Shown: positions 43,501 to 53,963, counted from the first letter of the stretch. The stretch is DNA of 64,000 bases from Asparagopsis taxiformis (GCA_030407315.1 JALQPE010001902.1:124001-188000), one strand, 5' to 3'. The notes: generated from the letters alone by a model not told the origin. Numbers and translations: made by a program.

Positions 43501-44465
43501 ACGGTCACGTTCGCATTGGCATGGAATTTGCCATTCTGGAACAGACGCGTGTCGGCGGACAAATGCGTGTTCTGCGACCTCAGCACCGTCACAGTGATAC
43601 GCGAAGAGCTCACATACCCCACCGCCAACATATTGTTGCGCAGGTCCTCCACGTGGTCTTCTTTGACATCGCGAAGGGTCACGGCCGGTTCCACTAGCTG
43701 CCTCACCAACACAGTCGCTCCTTCTCCGACGTAATCCGACGTCACAAACTTGGGCACCATAATTTGCGTCCCCTGCTGCTCACGAATGCTTTCCGCCACC
43801 TCCGGTTCGTCGTCCACCTCGGTTACGTCCTGCGTAGTAGCTTCGGTGACGTTGGAGCGAGCAGGGTGCTTCGTGCCTCCACTGGAGGCTCTGGCAGAGC
43901 GAGCAGGGCGCTTCGTGCCTCCCGAAACCGGGACGGAGCGTGCTGGATGCTTCGTACCCCCCGAACCAGTGATTTCGCCTGCTGGACCGGTACTGGGCAT
44001 CCGTCCCGAGCTGGCCTGGTTCGTCGCTGCGTTGAAGTTTGACGCTGCAGCAGGGGTACGAATGTCGCTAGAGCCATCCTCCGCAGCGGGGCGCATCATC
44101 CGAGTATCCCAAGGGTAAAACGCCGCGGCGTATGCTCCACCCATCGTCTCCGGCGGTCCCTCGGCGCCATCAAACATGTACGGGAACGGGAGGTCCTTGA
44201 ACTTGTCCTTAGTCGCAATGTTGCGCACGACGATATAGTCGGCCTCGTCGGTTTCCGGCAGCTTGTGGTTGTGCAGCGTGCGCGGAAGGCCAACATCGCC
44301 ACCAGCAGTGCTCACCGAAGCCGTCCCAATATGCACAGCCGCACCGTCCACGTCCGCAAACAAGTCGACATCGACGCCGCGCTTGAGTCCGCGCGACTCC
44401 GCTGACGCGCTCACTTGATCGCCGCAAACCGTTGAAAACAAACTGCTGAAATGCGTATCCGCCAT
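40533..44465 (-). CDS. ParB-like / Fe(II)-2OG dioxygenase-like fusion protein of the second set
   Basis: Intact frame. I place the start at the ATG at 44,465 (MADTHFSSLF, context aaccATGG), giving 1310 residues; the open frame extends 61 codons upstream. Residues 1-130 form a domain with LPFPYMFDGAEGPPETMGG and YPWDTRMMRP, resembling the tail of the fragment at 25723-26957. GGTKHPARS repeats follow (about 165-205), then a ParB-like domain (about 230-370) with VIDGLHRLNAMH. After a helical region and an acidic/basic linker (about 610-850) comes the oxygenase domain: VPHNDFPVPP (HxD about 1100), WVCPGSHKYVF, HGHVQHAGAGH (distal His about 1170) and TTRYHTYF (Arg about 1196). The PGSHK and HAG blocks are closest to the phytanoyl-dioxygenase fold. 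Its substrate is not evident. It is flanked on both sides by repeat arrays. Confidence 0.75.
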   Translation of the reverse strand: MADTHFSSLFSTVCGDQVSASAESRGLKRGVDVDLFADVDGAAVHIGTASVSTAGGDVGLPRTLHNHKLPETDEADYIVVRNIATKDKFKDLPFPYMFDGAEGPPETMGGAYAAAFYPWDTRMMRPAAEDGSSDIRTPAAASNFNAATNQASSGRMPSTGPAGEITGSGGTKHPARSVPVSGGTKRPARSARASSGGTKHPARSNVTEATTQDVTEVDDEPEVAESIREQQGTQIMVPKFVTSDYVGEGATVLVRQLVEPAVTLRDVKEDHVEDLRNNMLAVGYVSSSRITVTVLRSQNTHLSADTRLFQNGKFHANANVTVIDGLHRLNAMHSIADDFTRLTRMHRTKLPQEANRLRWVTQPLDVYYLRRKDDSDLQPHEIIHKSAESNHTTGTQLTERSLVRILSSIQQFIRTIAVANNVENAGDLRESDVIRTLFEAQFMGMMNSTNTARRWTRLAIATLKHPVLDDVLRELNNSERRNEIGITHLDHKIVRELLEENFVFVLRGLSEYLNPAHGGRPDGRFDVNDFYTYVRRVTAIANSLYAAFGRPKSIMRKSFLSTEMAIGSVKQPKELQWHLTNAIAMYRGDDRSSEVRMRRRTTRLQDLETNLKEFFNPTLKKKTKARRKRRPSAANVRLTHKKQRNVEHEPASHGIRRRSQRLRSTGSTRLEEEEPVVVQQSAGEEEQAVVDKPTDQQQATASGDEVDEDSARSPDSAVEIVPQDNQRAGATPSNQESVHTASDEEDKQGADEGQVESKGVREVTITFTVPEGVEVDEDGYIVRDSPSEDDLLFDDRMPSLPDDFEDRAEGHHLAQRPADVIASVRVGCLPPIELRLLLESVEIDEEGREVRYLKQVAMDPVFEGLHIPEEHRARVLFEIDHVYPMFFAAWKMAAKAMCEPTSTFLPSRLDFAQVARMSTSWKDSYEAGTGMAYFHNCRTEINERGYTVMHNFADVSYLDASDKFPFDLGLMEEIPNQELFRYFLGTWEGEQVHKDPGNRQLWSPIVNTGDDETDEKNRNEGRARFTSTRHCLVDYAENDETHIDRFKFVTRRALLDVWLGILVRLTGLEECGLPGEKLVMPASGGRFLITGKGCPRQVPHNDFPVPPRDRKDQLPGYFVIANGDDPFPIWVCPGSHKYVFSKALELDMYAKTMKLKKVIVPPRSVFIGHGHVQHAGAGHVDRVVSHTTTRYHTYFRNASYPIPDNVSFGFIRRLGFEEEVIANAPRRSARQSQPAPVNVRHKTVVPIPVKKDGRPKTGQLRMMRMKTTEPRKDVMHTPSVAPVVPLLPGQPGYLVHYHSEDEEEEQFSDG

Positions 44466-44809
44466 GGTTGTTGAGTTGGAAAGGAAAAGAGATGGTTGAC
44501 GTTGACGTATTCGAGTGATGTGGATGGTATGTTTCACGTTAAGTTGAAGAATGGTCGTGAACGCCAATCGCTGGAAATAATAACACAATACAACCGAAAT
44601 TTTGTTAGGTACACACCTATCGTGACCGCTGGAATGCAAGACAGGCAATCGAGATGTGAGTGTCCGTTCAGAACGGGCCCGAGTCGGGCTCTCGAAACCT
44701 GACGAGGTGGCGTGAAGCAGGCAGTGTCCTTGATGTGTAATGTGTTAAAATTACAGCTGTCAAGCTAGGCGGCTTTTGGGGCGGCTGCGAGCACCCCTTT
44801 ATCCGGGGA
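44466..44809. promoter_or_regulatory. Presumed promoter and leader of the 1310-aa gene
   Basis: About 340 bp between the start codon and repeat array II. No other gene is visible. Promoter role is inferred from position; no clear TATA box was identified. Confidence 0.3.
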
Positions 44810-45905
44810 ACACCCTGATTTGAGTTAAAATTTGGGCTATTCTCAAAAACATGCACATGTGAACATGTTTTTGAGATGGGGGTGTGCCGTACGGCACAAT
44901 CGACCCGCCCAAATCGTTGATTTTTGCAAGATTTTTTGTGCCCGAAATTTTAGAATTTCTGGGCTGGCCAGCAGTGCATCTGAGATGGACATCCACCGGA
45001 CGTCCATTTCAGGTTGGTCGTGTGCTGCCTACATCCACGCATTGCAGCAACTAAGCAGGCGGGTTCACTACTAATATAAAGTGCACGGAATATGAGTAAC
45101 GTGATGGGTGAGTAGTGTTTCTGTTGAGGGAGTAAGGCGGGACCATGATGAAACACGGAAGAAGATTTCTCCCTAGCATAACTTAGGCTTGAAGCCTGCA
45201 ATCGGCCCATCTTCCGGCGCCATTTAGCCTCACAGTTAGTGCTTACAGAAGCCAGTGATGACCCCGCTCGGGGCGGCGGCCGGTTCCTGGGGCCGTTGTG
45301 GCCAAATTAGACACCCTGATTTGAATTAAAATTTGGGCTATTCTCAAAAACATGCACATGTGAACATGTTTTTGAAATGGGGGTGTGCCGTACGGCACAA
45401 ACGACCCGCTGAAATCGTTGATTTTTTACAATTTTTTTGTGCCCGAAATTTTAGAATTTCCGGGCTGGCCAGCAGTGCAATCGAGCTGGACATCCACCGG
45501 ACGTGCATTTCAGGTTGGTCGTGAGAGAGTGGGGTGGGACCATGATGGAACAAGGACCAAGACCTGTCCCTGGCGTATTGAGCCTGAAATTGACCCTTTG
45601 TCAGACGCCATTTAGCCTTACAGTTAGTGCTTACAGAAGCCAGTGACAACCCCACTCGGGGCGGCGGTCGGTTCCTGGGGCCGTTGTGGCCAAATTAGAC
45701 ACCCTGATTTGAATTAAAATTTGGGCTATTCTCAAAAACATGCACATGTGAACATGTTTTTGAGATGGGGGTGTGCCGTACGGCACAATCGACCCGCTGA
45801 AATCGATGTTTTTTGCAATATTTTTTCTGCCCTGAATTGTAGAATTTCTGGGCTGGACAGCAATGCAACTGAGCTGGACATCCACCGGGCGTCCATTTCA
45901 ACTTG
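44810..45905. repeat. Second-set repeat array II: three TGTGCCGTACGGCACA copies
   Basis: Copies at 44,883, 45,384 and 45,772, spaced 501 and 388 bp, the same long-short pattern as array I. It fills the space between the 5' end of the ParB-dioxygenase gene and the 3' end of the methyltransferase-SET gene. The AAAACATG inverted repeat and GGACGTCC (one copy changed to GGACGTGC) are retained. Confidence 0.92.
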
Positions 45906-46128
45906 GTCTTGTATTTTGCATCTGCACGCATAACAGCAACCAAGCAGTCAGGTTCACTGCTCGGACGAAGTGCACCTAGAGTGTGAACGATTGGTTTTTG
46001 ACAGGCGAGTACTGCCGAATAGGTTTCACCCTGGACTAATGGTGGCTGGACATTCTGCATTATATGATATACTTCAACTCTGGAACGTAGCTTTATTTGT
46101 AGTCGAAATGAAAACATCTTTCGTGACC

Positions 46129-49100
46129 CTAATTCCATGCTCTAAACGCTGTCCCATAATGAACGTAGAGCTCCTGCCCCGGACGGATATCGCGGATTGC
46201 ACGTACTACAATGATCTTCGGATTTTCTAGGTCCTTCGCCTTGAGCTTCTTCCCCGTCGAACCGCTGCTGTAGTTCTCGACAAACTCGACGTTGGCCATC
46301 CGCCTGGTGTCTTCCGCCGGAGTGTCCTCACCTCGCAAATACCGCGGGTCGTTGATGAACTGCGCCGAACAGAACGGAGCCGGAACAATCCAAATTGGAT
46401 GCTCGATGTTTTCGTCGTCCTCCGCTGTTGCATACAGCTTGATAGCATACATCAAGAATGTTTCCTTCGTTATCGCCATGTGACCCTCTCCGTACGCGAA
46501 CCTCATCGACTCCTTGCTCATATCAGAGTACACAACAGTTCCGTAGTATGCACATACTTCGTCACCAACATTAAATGTCTGTTCAGCGAAGAGCCCTCTT
46601 CCTGCATTTGGATGCTTAATCAGCGATGGTCGAACGCTCAATTTTTTCGCAACACAATCGTGTGCCCGCATCACGCGAGGGTTTTCAGTTTGCAACCAGC
46701 GGCGCAGGGAAGGTGGCCAATAATGTACCGGTTTCTCCATGTGCTCGCGCGACGCAATCGACTCTGGGCACAGCTGCCAGAGGTACTGCCGAATATATTT
46801 CGGGAACCTCTGGTACAGGGGAAGGCCAGGTGGGGGTTCGATGATCCTGCGTTCCCTCTGCGTACGCATCGTGACAGAGGGGGACGCCAAGAACTTCTCA
46901 GCACTCTGTTTCGCTTCTGTCGTGACCCTCATGTCAGTGTTGTTTGAAAGAATTACACGTGACATGACTGCACACAGCTTTGGAAGCGATCGTACCACAC
47001 ACAATTTGTCCATGTCACTGCCGACGAAAACACGGTGCTCAGGCAAGCTCATAGCTGCTTTTCCCGTTGCGAAAGTGCCAGAGAATGGATCGACAACAAT
47101 ATCACCAGGCTGTGAATGCTGGCTGATCAACTCCATCATGAGAGCGACGCTCTTCTGCTCTGCACGAACTCTGACCGTAGCACCGGTTGTGCTCCTTGTT
47201 CGCCACACCATCTCATTCGAATCGATGGCGGGCATATTGATGGTGACGTTGCACCACGCCGGGTACGTGCCGTCCATGTATCCGTGGTTCCTATAGGCCA
47301 CCATCTCGCTTCCGGTCTTGAACGGAACACCTCGCTTCCAGAAGTGGATAGCGACCTCTGCCATGTTCATGCGTTGGTACCTCTTCCGCCCCGGCATTTG
47401 ATAGAGGTGCCCAGGTAGTCGGACAAACAACAGAGGTACCTCGTCAACGAAGAAAACTGAATTCCGAACGACGTCCTCCTCCTCCTCGTCCTCCTCCTCA
47501 TCCGCACTTTCTTCGCCACTGTGCTGCGATGCTTCGGAGTCCGAATTCATGGACGTAACCTCTTCTTCATCCGACCCGTCATCACTGGCAGCAGTATCGG
47601 TTGGGCCTTCTGACTGCGGTCCTTTGTACGTTTCCAAGTAATGGAACCATTCGTAGAACTGCAAAACGAGCAGAACACGATGCCGTGGCCACCGGGGCGC
47701 AACAGCTCGTCAAACACTTCGATGCTAGCCTGCATATCTTCTGCAGTTAGCCTGTCGTACGAAGAGTTGGAATCGTTCCTCTTACGACGAACATTGTAGG
47801 GCGGATCAGTCAGAATGAGCTGAACGTTGCCCGTGATGGGCACGTGTTCTCGGCTCTCGTCGGCACTGACCAAATCTTCGAAAGGGACGTCGTACACCCG
47901 GCAATACTGACTCATTTTCGAAAGAAAGTCCTTTGCGAGAGCCTGCCCTTCACTTTCCTGCTCTTCTGTCGCATGGGGTGACGGTGACGGGGGAGACGGC
48001 CCTTGGGCAGTAAGACTGGTCCTCCCAGGTCCAAGTTGAAGCCTGGTTGTGTGTCTTGTCGACGGAACCAAACCTCTCCCTCCTGTGTTGCGACGAGTGG
48101 GAGTGTCATCAACCGGCTTGGGGACCTTTTCTGCGTCCGCGGCTTGTGGTGCCGGGCGGAGGACAGCCATAACGTCTTCGTCGAGGGTGTCAAAATACGC
48201 TGGCAGCTTGTCCGGATTTCCGCTTGAGAAGTATATTTCCAGTGCCCCCCAGCGGTCGGACTCCGGCCAGGTGTACAGGTCCGGGTTGACGATAAGAAAC
48301 TGCAACCGGTCGAAGAACTTCCTCACAAGGTCCCTAAATGCACTGTGCTGCGCACTGGTTCTTGTCTCTACTTTTCCACCATATCCATCAGGATGAGATA
48401 GGGGAGCTTTGTTGTGGTAGAGATCTAGCTTCTGCTCCATCGGTGCGAATAGACCTTCATCGAGCACGTCAAACCAATGCTCACTGCTGTCGAAAATGAT
48501 GTACGGCGCCATCAACTCTTCGAAGCTGGAAAACTTTGCGGCGTAGGCCACATCGGTCCAAGCATGGTATAAAACTTGAACCACGTAACAAGCTCGATTA
48601 GTGCTTTTCCGATGGGCTGGGACGCGTGCGGCTTCGTTCCCCTCTTCGGCCGCATCTCCTATTCGGCGACGCGGCAGGTTCTTGTTGTGATTTCGGATGA
48701 TAGACAACGCTTGGAAATACATCAATACCTCGAACGTTTCCGTGGAGCAAGAACGAAGGCGCTTGGTTCCCCGCGCTGCGGCGCCTGTAGTGGCGAAGGA
48801 AGCATGTTACATCCAATAAGGAAGGTCTGCGGCACGATCCCAGAAAGGATGCAGTGCTCAACCCATTGCCCGATACGCTCATCCTGTCTTGAAAACTCGG
48901 CAATGGGTAATGCCAGACGAACAATCTGCTTGGCTCGCTCAACGTTCATCTCTGCCATGACGATTTCGGCAACATCCGCCTCGACTCCAGCATTCTTCGA
49001 ACGACCGCTGAAGGACATGCTGAGTCGACCTTGCAGCGCCACAAATTGTTCTTCCGTGCCCTGCGCAACCCAAGCGCCAAGGTCCGCGTATGTGAAACCT

Positions 49101-49323
49101 CCCGGCTTGTCCGTCAAGTCTGCGAAACTTGAGTGGGCGAATAAATCCAGCAAGAGGCGGAGGAAGTCTTTGCCAGCGAGAGTAGTTTCGCGGGCGGCGC
49201 GACCTACGTTTCGACGTGTACCCATGTCACTAGAATCCTCCCAAGGGCTAGCGGGTTCGCGCAGAATTGGCACGGTTGCGTCGTCAACGATCGGATTGCT
49301 GTTGCGCCTGCGCTTATTCGTCA
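46129..49323 (-). CDS. Amino-DNA-methyltransferase / SET protein of the second set, frame broken twice
   Basis: Collinear with residues about 130-1169 of the intact gene at 17266-20775; the ParB domain is absent. Segment 1 starts at MTNKRRRNSN (49,323) and ends at 48,722. Segment 2 (to about 47,665) has motif IV LTDPPYNVRRKR and LLRPGGHGIVFCS. Segment 3 (to 46,129) has LQFYEWFHYLE, motif I GDIVVDPFSGTFATG and the SET domain (AGRGLFAEQTF, SAQFINDPR, GQELYVHYG). The second break is one T too few in a T run at about 47,665: with one more T the product aligns residue for residue with the paralog. The first break could be a one-base change or removal of a 26-nt GT-AG segment (48,785-48,810). Catalytic motifs are intact, so it is either newly broken, misassembled or spliced. 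Confidence 0.72.
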
Positions 49324-49644
49324 TAATGGAATGAGTGGAAAATTCGGTACAGGATGGCGACCGCTCGGCGAGACAGTCAAATTTGACGACGTATCTCGTG
49401 ACGTTTGCACTCTTTCGTGAGGAACACTGGTTGATATCGAACGGAACAGAGTATACGGGTACACAGCACTGGAAAGGTCTTGAAACCCGTAACCGGTGTA
49501 GGTAATAAGTTGTGACGGATACGTGGTAGAGAAAAAATTTTAAAAAGATTGTGATTCCCTGCCTTTGAGTGTTGTACTGCAAGGCCGCCAGTCACATAGG
49601 TTGACACAGGTGCCTCACGCTTACCAGGTGAGCGACATCCGGAC
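49324..49644. promoter_or_regulatory. 5' flank of the methyltransferase-SET gene
   Basis: An open frame continues upstream of the chosen ATG but has non-coding composition and no similarity to the paralog. It is likely leader and promoter. Nothing more specific can be said. Confidence 0.3.
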
Positions 49645-49845
49645 GGCCACTGGACGTGGGGATGTCCGACTCAGATGCATTGCTGGCCAGCCCAGAAATT
49701 CTACAATTTCGGGCAGAAAAAATATTGCAAAAAACATCGATTTCGGCGGTCGATTGTGCCGTACGGCACACCCCCATCTCAAAAACATGTTCACATGTGC
49801 ATGTTTTTGAGAATAGCCCAAATTTTAATTCAAAGCAGGATGCAG
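49645..49845. repeat. Isolated second-set repeat unit
   Basis: One unit in reverse orientation with TGTGCCGTACGGCACA at 49,755 and the AAAACATG inverted repeat, degraded at its left end (GGACGTGG instead of GGACGTCC). It is upstream of the methyltransferase-SET gene. Confidence 0.88.
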
Positions 49846-50084
49846 ATATTCGTCTTCTACCATTGTCAGAACACATTCGTATAACCACATTTGGAGAACC
49901 TGAGCCCAGAGCTATCGGTTTTGGCGGGAGCTAAGCCATATCTCATATAATCAGTAACTACTTCCCGCCAGCTGAGTGGTGGAACCCCTGCTATTTCTAC
50001 CAACGAGACATACGGGGTGTCAACTCGGCAATCGTATATGATTTGGGTGCTAAATTTATTCAAGAGACGAATGGGCTTCGAAAA
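49846..50084. other. Non-coding gap
   Basis: About 240 bp between repeat blocks. A 75-codon minus-strand frame (with PPLSWREVVTDYM) is present but unsupported by anything else. Confidence 0.25.
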
Positions 50085-50480
50085 GGAGCCCAACTACGTC
50101 TACTTGTGATCCATGGGTATAGGACTATTCTATTCTTCTCCAGGCTTCCACCGTAGCCGCCTCCTCCGCCTCCGTTAATGGAAAGAATATCCGAACCGCA
50201 CCTCAACATGTTCTTCATGTGATCCATGGGTACTGACATCTCACATGCTCTCCAGGCTTCCACCGTAGCCGCCTCCTCCGCCTCCGTTAATGGCAACAAT
50301 ATCCAAACTGGACCTCTACATGTTTTTCTTGTGATCCATGGGTACTGACATCTCACATGTTCTCCAGGCTTCCTCCAAAGCCGCCACCTCCACCTCCGTT
50401 AATGGAAAGAATACCCGAACCGCAGGCTTCCTCCATAGCCGCCTCCACCTCCGTTAATGGCAAAAACATCTCACCGGGCT
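50085..50480. repeat. About 112-bp tandem repeat, three to four units
   Basis: Units carry GATCCATGGG at about 50,109, 50,221 and 50,332, and a CCGTAGCCGCCTCCTCCGCC stretch followed by TCCGTTAATGG. On the minus strand the second part reads as INGGGGGGYGGSLE, a glycine-rich peptide repeat in one frame. No start or flanking coding support exists, so I treat it as a minisatellite. Confidence 0.75.
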
Positions 50481-50929
50481 GAAAACGGACGGACGACATT
50501 GGGTTCGTTCCGCTGCGTAGACGTTTAGAATCTTGTTAGAAAAAAGTAAACGAAAGAGAATGACATCTCATCTCTGTCGCAATATGTTCCATTTTCAAGT
50601 TCTCGGGTTCCACACCCATCAAGGCCTGGATCGAACCCTCTTCGATGGATAGGACAAATAGTGGAAGGCTTTTAAGCCTGTGACCAAGCGGCTATTGATT
50701 GGTTGGAGGAAGGAAATTACAGAGGAAATTTAGCTGAGTACGGTGCTCGCGATAGCTGTTAGGTTAAAGTCAAATATGTGTTTCGATTATTTTTCGTACG
50801 AAAATGTCTTGCAAAAGACGATGCTTTGTCGTTCTCCTGGAGGGAGTCCGTTGCATTGCACTCAATTCGAGAGCATCGTCATGAAGGAGAGGATTCTTTC
50901 TGCTTGTTAGAATCGGTTTAGAGCACATA
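50481..50929. other. Non-coding gap
   Basis: About 450 bp without a supported gene or clear repeat. Confidence 0.3.
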
Positions 50930-51490
50930 GCTAATGCATTACTGGCCAGCCCAGAAATTGTAGAATTTCGGGCAGCAAAAATATTGTAAAAAACCTTGAT
51001 TTGGGCGGCCGATTGTGCCGTACGGCACACCCCCATTTCAAAAACATGTTCACATGTGCATGTTTTTGAGAATAGCCCAAATTTTAATTCAAATCAGGGT
51101 GTCTAATTTGGCCACAACGGCCCCAGGACCGCACCGCCGCCCCGAGCGGGGTCATCACTGGCTTCTGTAAGCACCAACTGTAAGGCTAAATGGCGTCTGA
51201 CGAAGGGTCAATTTCAGGCTCAATACGCCAGGGACAGGTCTTGGTCCTTGTTCCATCATGGTCCCGCCCCGCTCTCTCACGACCAACCTGAAATGGACGT
51301 CCGGTGGATGTCCAGCTCGATTGCATTGCTGGCCAGCCCAGAAATTCTAAAATTTCGGGCACAAAAAAATATTGCAAAAAACATCGATTTGGGCGGTCGA
51401 TTGTGCCGTACGGCACACCCCCATCTCAAAAACATGTTCACATGTGCATGTTTTGAGAATAGCCCAAATTTTAATTCAAATCAGGACGTC
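50930..51490. repeat. Second-set repeat array III: two TGTGCCGTACGGCACA copies, inverted
   Basis: Copies at 51,014 and 51,402 (388 bp apart, the short spacing), both in the opposite orientation to arrays I and II. It stands upstream of the coiled-coil gene and, across the gap, of the methyltransferase-SET gene, so the orientation flip falls in the divergent intergenic space. Confidence 0.92.
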
Positions 51491-51712
51491 TTCCGGACAT
51501 AGGGGTGCTCGCGGCCTAGCTCGACAGCTGTAATTGTACCTCATTAAATACTGTTGATGACTGCCTACCGTATACAATCTGGGCTGTTGGCGTATTATCC
51601 GGTACTTGACCTGACGTTCATCGCAGACCGTTGTGGTTACCGACACTATACAGCAATCTTTTTTGTATCTCGTGCAACTCAATCGTTCCATCGCTTCCGG
51701 GAAAGCTTCATT

Positions 51713-53963
51713 ATGCCGCCGCGTATTGCGAAGAAAGCTCCAAAGCCTCCGGGCCTCCAGAAAACCCGGTCAGCAGCTGCTGTATCGAGTGCCCGACAAT
51801 CCCGTGCGAAGAAGCGGTCTGGGCCTACCGGCAGCATTGAACCGCGGTCCGGTAGTCGCAAGACGGACCGGCGCAGAACTGGGGATCCGCAGCGAGAAAG
51901 TGAGGAAGGAGGAACGGCGCGGAGAGAGATGGGGCTTGACCGAGGCAAGCGTGCTCGCAGGGACAGTGAACATCATGATGATGACATGATAGTGGCTCAA
52001 AACATGTTGGAATTGCGGCAGAGTGCTATGGCAAAGGTAGTTCCTCCCGGGTTGGCAGATGCGGAGGTGCTGCAGACGGAGTCCCAGCCGGGGGTTCCGA
52101 GACACTGGAGGCTGTGACCCCCACTGCGCCAACTATGCCGAGTACATCAGCCCCAGCAGGTAATGCAGTCAGGGACCCGAGGATAGCGGCAAGGGATGTT
52201 GTTTCTGAGCAACGTTCACAGGATGCCAACTATCATCGGCGGTCAGGTGGTACTGAGGGGAGAGAGCAGCCGGAGTGCGGGCCTCGTCACAACAGACTGT
52301 CATTGGTGCCAAATATGCGCGTAACGCCCCCGCGACGTCAGGCTATTGGCGATGGAGGACATCATATTCCCGATAGCGTGGGAGATGGGGGGACGGTGAG
52401 GGCAGAGAGGTTGCATCCGCCGGAATCCATCGATTTAATGGCGAGTCGCATCAATGCGCAGAAGAAGAAGATCGCGGAGCTGGAAAAAAAAGTGTTTAGC
52501 CAGGACATAGCAAACAAGGCGCTCACACGGAGATTGTTGCGTTGGAGGCTAAGGTGAAGACTCTGCAGGCGGAAAATGCCAGCCTTACTGCAATTGCGAG
52601 AACAGGTAGAATCAGTGATCACGGTGGCGGTAAGTCGAAAATACAGAAAGCCATTCCTGTGAAATACCTTGGAGTTCTTAGGGCGGTTGAGGAAAACCTG
52701 ACAAAGTGGTGCAAGAACGAGACTATGGAGCTGGACCCTATAGCGGAACAAACGCAGAGACGTTGGACTGGACGTACCATCGAGGTAGAGCCGGTAGAAG
52801 GGGCACTTTGGAGCGAAAACGGTGTAGGATATATTGCTACCCCTCCGGGCTATATCATCAAGAATCTGCAGTGGTATACACCTTCGTACAGGGACGAGAG
52901 TGATCTGCTGAATGACTTGGTGCGACACGTACTGCGTCAAAGTCCGTGGTGTGATGTGTTTTCCGATGAGGAGCAGCGTGTGTGCTGTCAAGAGGCTGTG
53001 GCGGGGAGCAAGGAATTGAAAGTGAAGGTGACGCAGAAACTGTCCGACGTGATGAGTGCACGGAAGCGTAATGCGAGGGACAGATTGTTCGGTTCGCTGG
53101 GGTACACGAAATTAATGTCTAGATGCACGATGCTGACGACGCGAGCTGAGATGGACGAGCGAGAGGAACAAAAGCGCGAAGCGTCTGAGAAGCTTTTGAA
53201 ACGGGAAAGTAACGGTGATTTGGATATGGGGAGGTGGCGAACGGCACCGTTCTCAGAGCTGCGATACAGCAAAGGCTTGGTTCCTGACAGCTTCGAAATG
53301 GAAGTGAATGGTGATGCATGGTTTAACAACCGAGTAGCTGTGAATGTGCTGGACATCTTCAGGGGTTATTCGATACGACCAGAACAAGTAATGGACATAG
53401 AGACGAGCATACTAACGCTGGCGCGCCTGGATGCTTGGCTAGTGACTACTGTGGAGTGTTTGGATGAACCGAAGGGGAAAGGAGGTGCACGGCAGAAGGA
53501 GTTTACAAGGCGGTACAGTCAATATGTGGGGGTAGCTTTTCAGCAATTAGTTGGTATGGTGGTGTACTGCATGTCTTGTCTCCAAGGCTCGCAAGCAAGG
53601 GAAGAAACGGACGTTGTCGAGAGCGAACAGCGGACTAGTGCACAGTCACGGCATGTGTTTGCAAGCCGTACTGTGACGAGAGAGGCTGTTGAAGTGTGGC
53701 AAAGCGGAGAGGGGTCTGGAATTGTTCATGTCGTTGATGATGTAAACCGCTGCTCATCACTTGTTCTAGTGTCCGAGGATTGGATTCAATCGCATATTAC
53801 GTCAAACCTCGGTGCTGTAATGGATTGTGTGATTGCGCAAGGACTAATTGGCGCAGAACTTTTCGTCGTTGACCCATATGCTGGACACCTGACAAAACCT
53901 GAATGTCGAAATCAATGCCCCACAGTATGGGGGCATGGAGCGGCGCCATGCAGCCACTGCTGA
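51713..53963 (+). CDS. Coiled-coil protein of the second set, frame broken
   Basis: Three overlapping frames make one product. MPPRIAKKAPKPPG (ATG 51,713) starts a basic, disordered N-terminus. A second frame has PESIDLMASRINAQKKKIAE, and the third starts within EIVALEAKVKTLQAENAS, continuing the same heptads, so a frame change lies near 52,530. Another change lies near 52,050-52,110. The long C-terminal part (52,557-53,963, 460 residues) is helical with VAVNVLDIFRGYSIRPEQ and QYVGVAFQQLVGMVVY, and ends in short strands. I recognise no family. Position and layout (basic region, coiled coil, helical body) parallel the 507-aa protein at 23501-25024, with only weak visible similarity. Small introns or decay could explain the breaks. 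It is convergent with the transposase, only about 110 bp away. Confidence 0.55.

Noticed and set aside
48722..49582. Upstream extension of the methyltransferase-SET frame beyond 49,323
   Set aside because: The extra residues show no similarity to the paralog and have leader-like composition; the ATG at 49,323 is preferred.
52030..52052. 22-nt GT-AG mini-intron in the coiled-coil gene
   Set aside because: Removing it leads into the wrong frame, so it does not explain the break.
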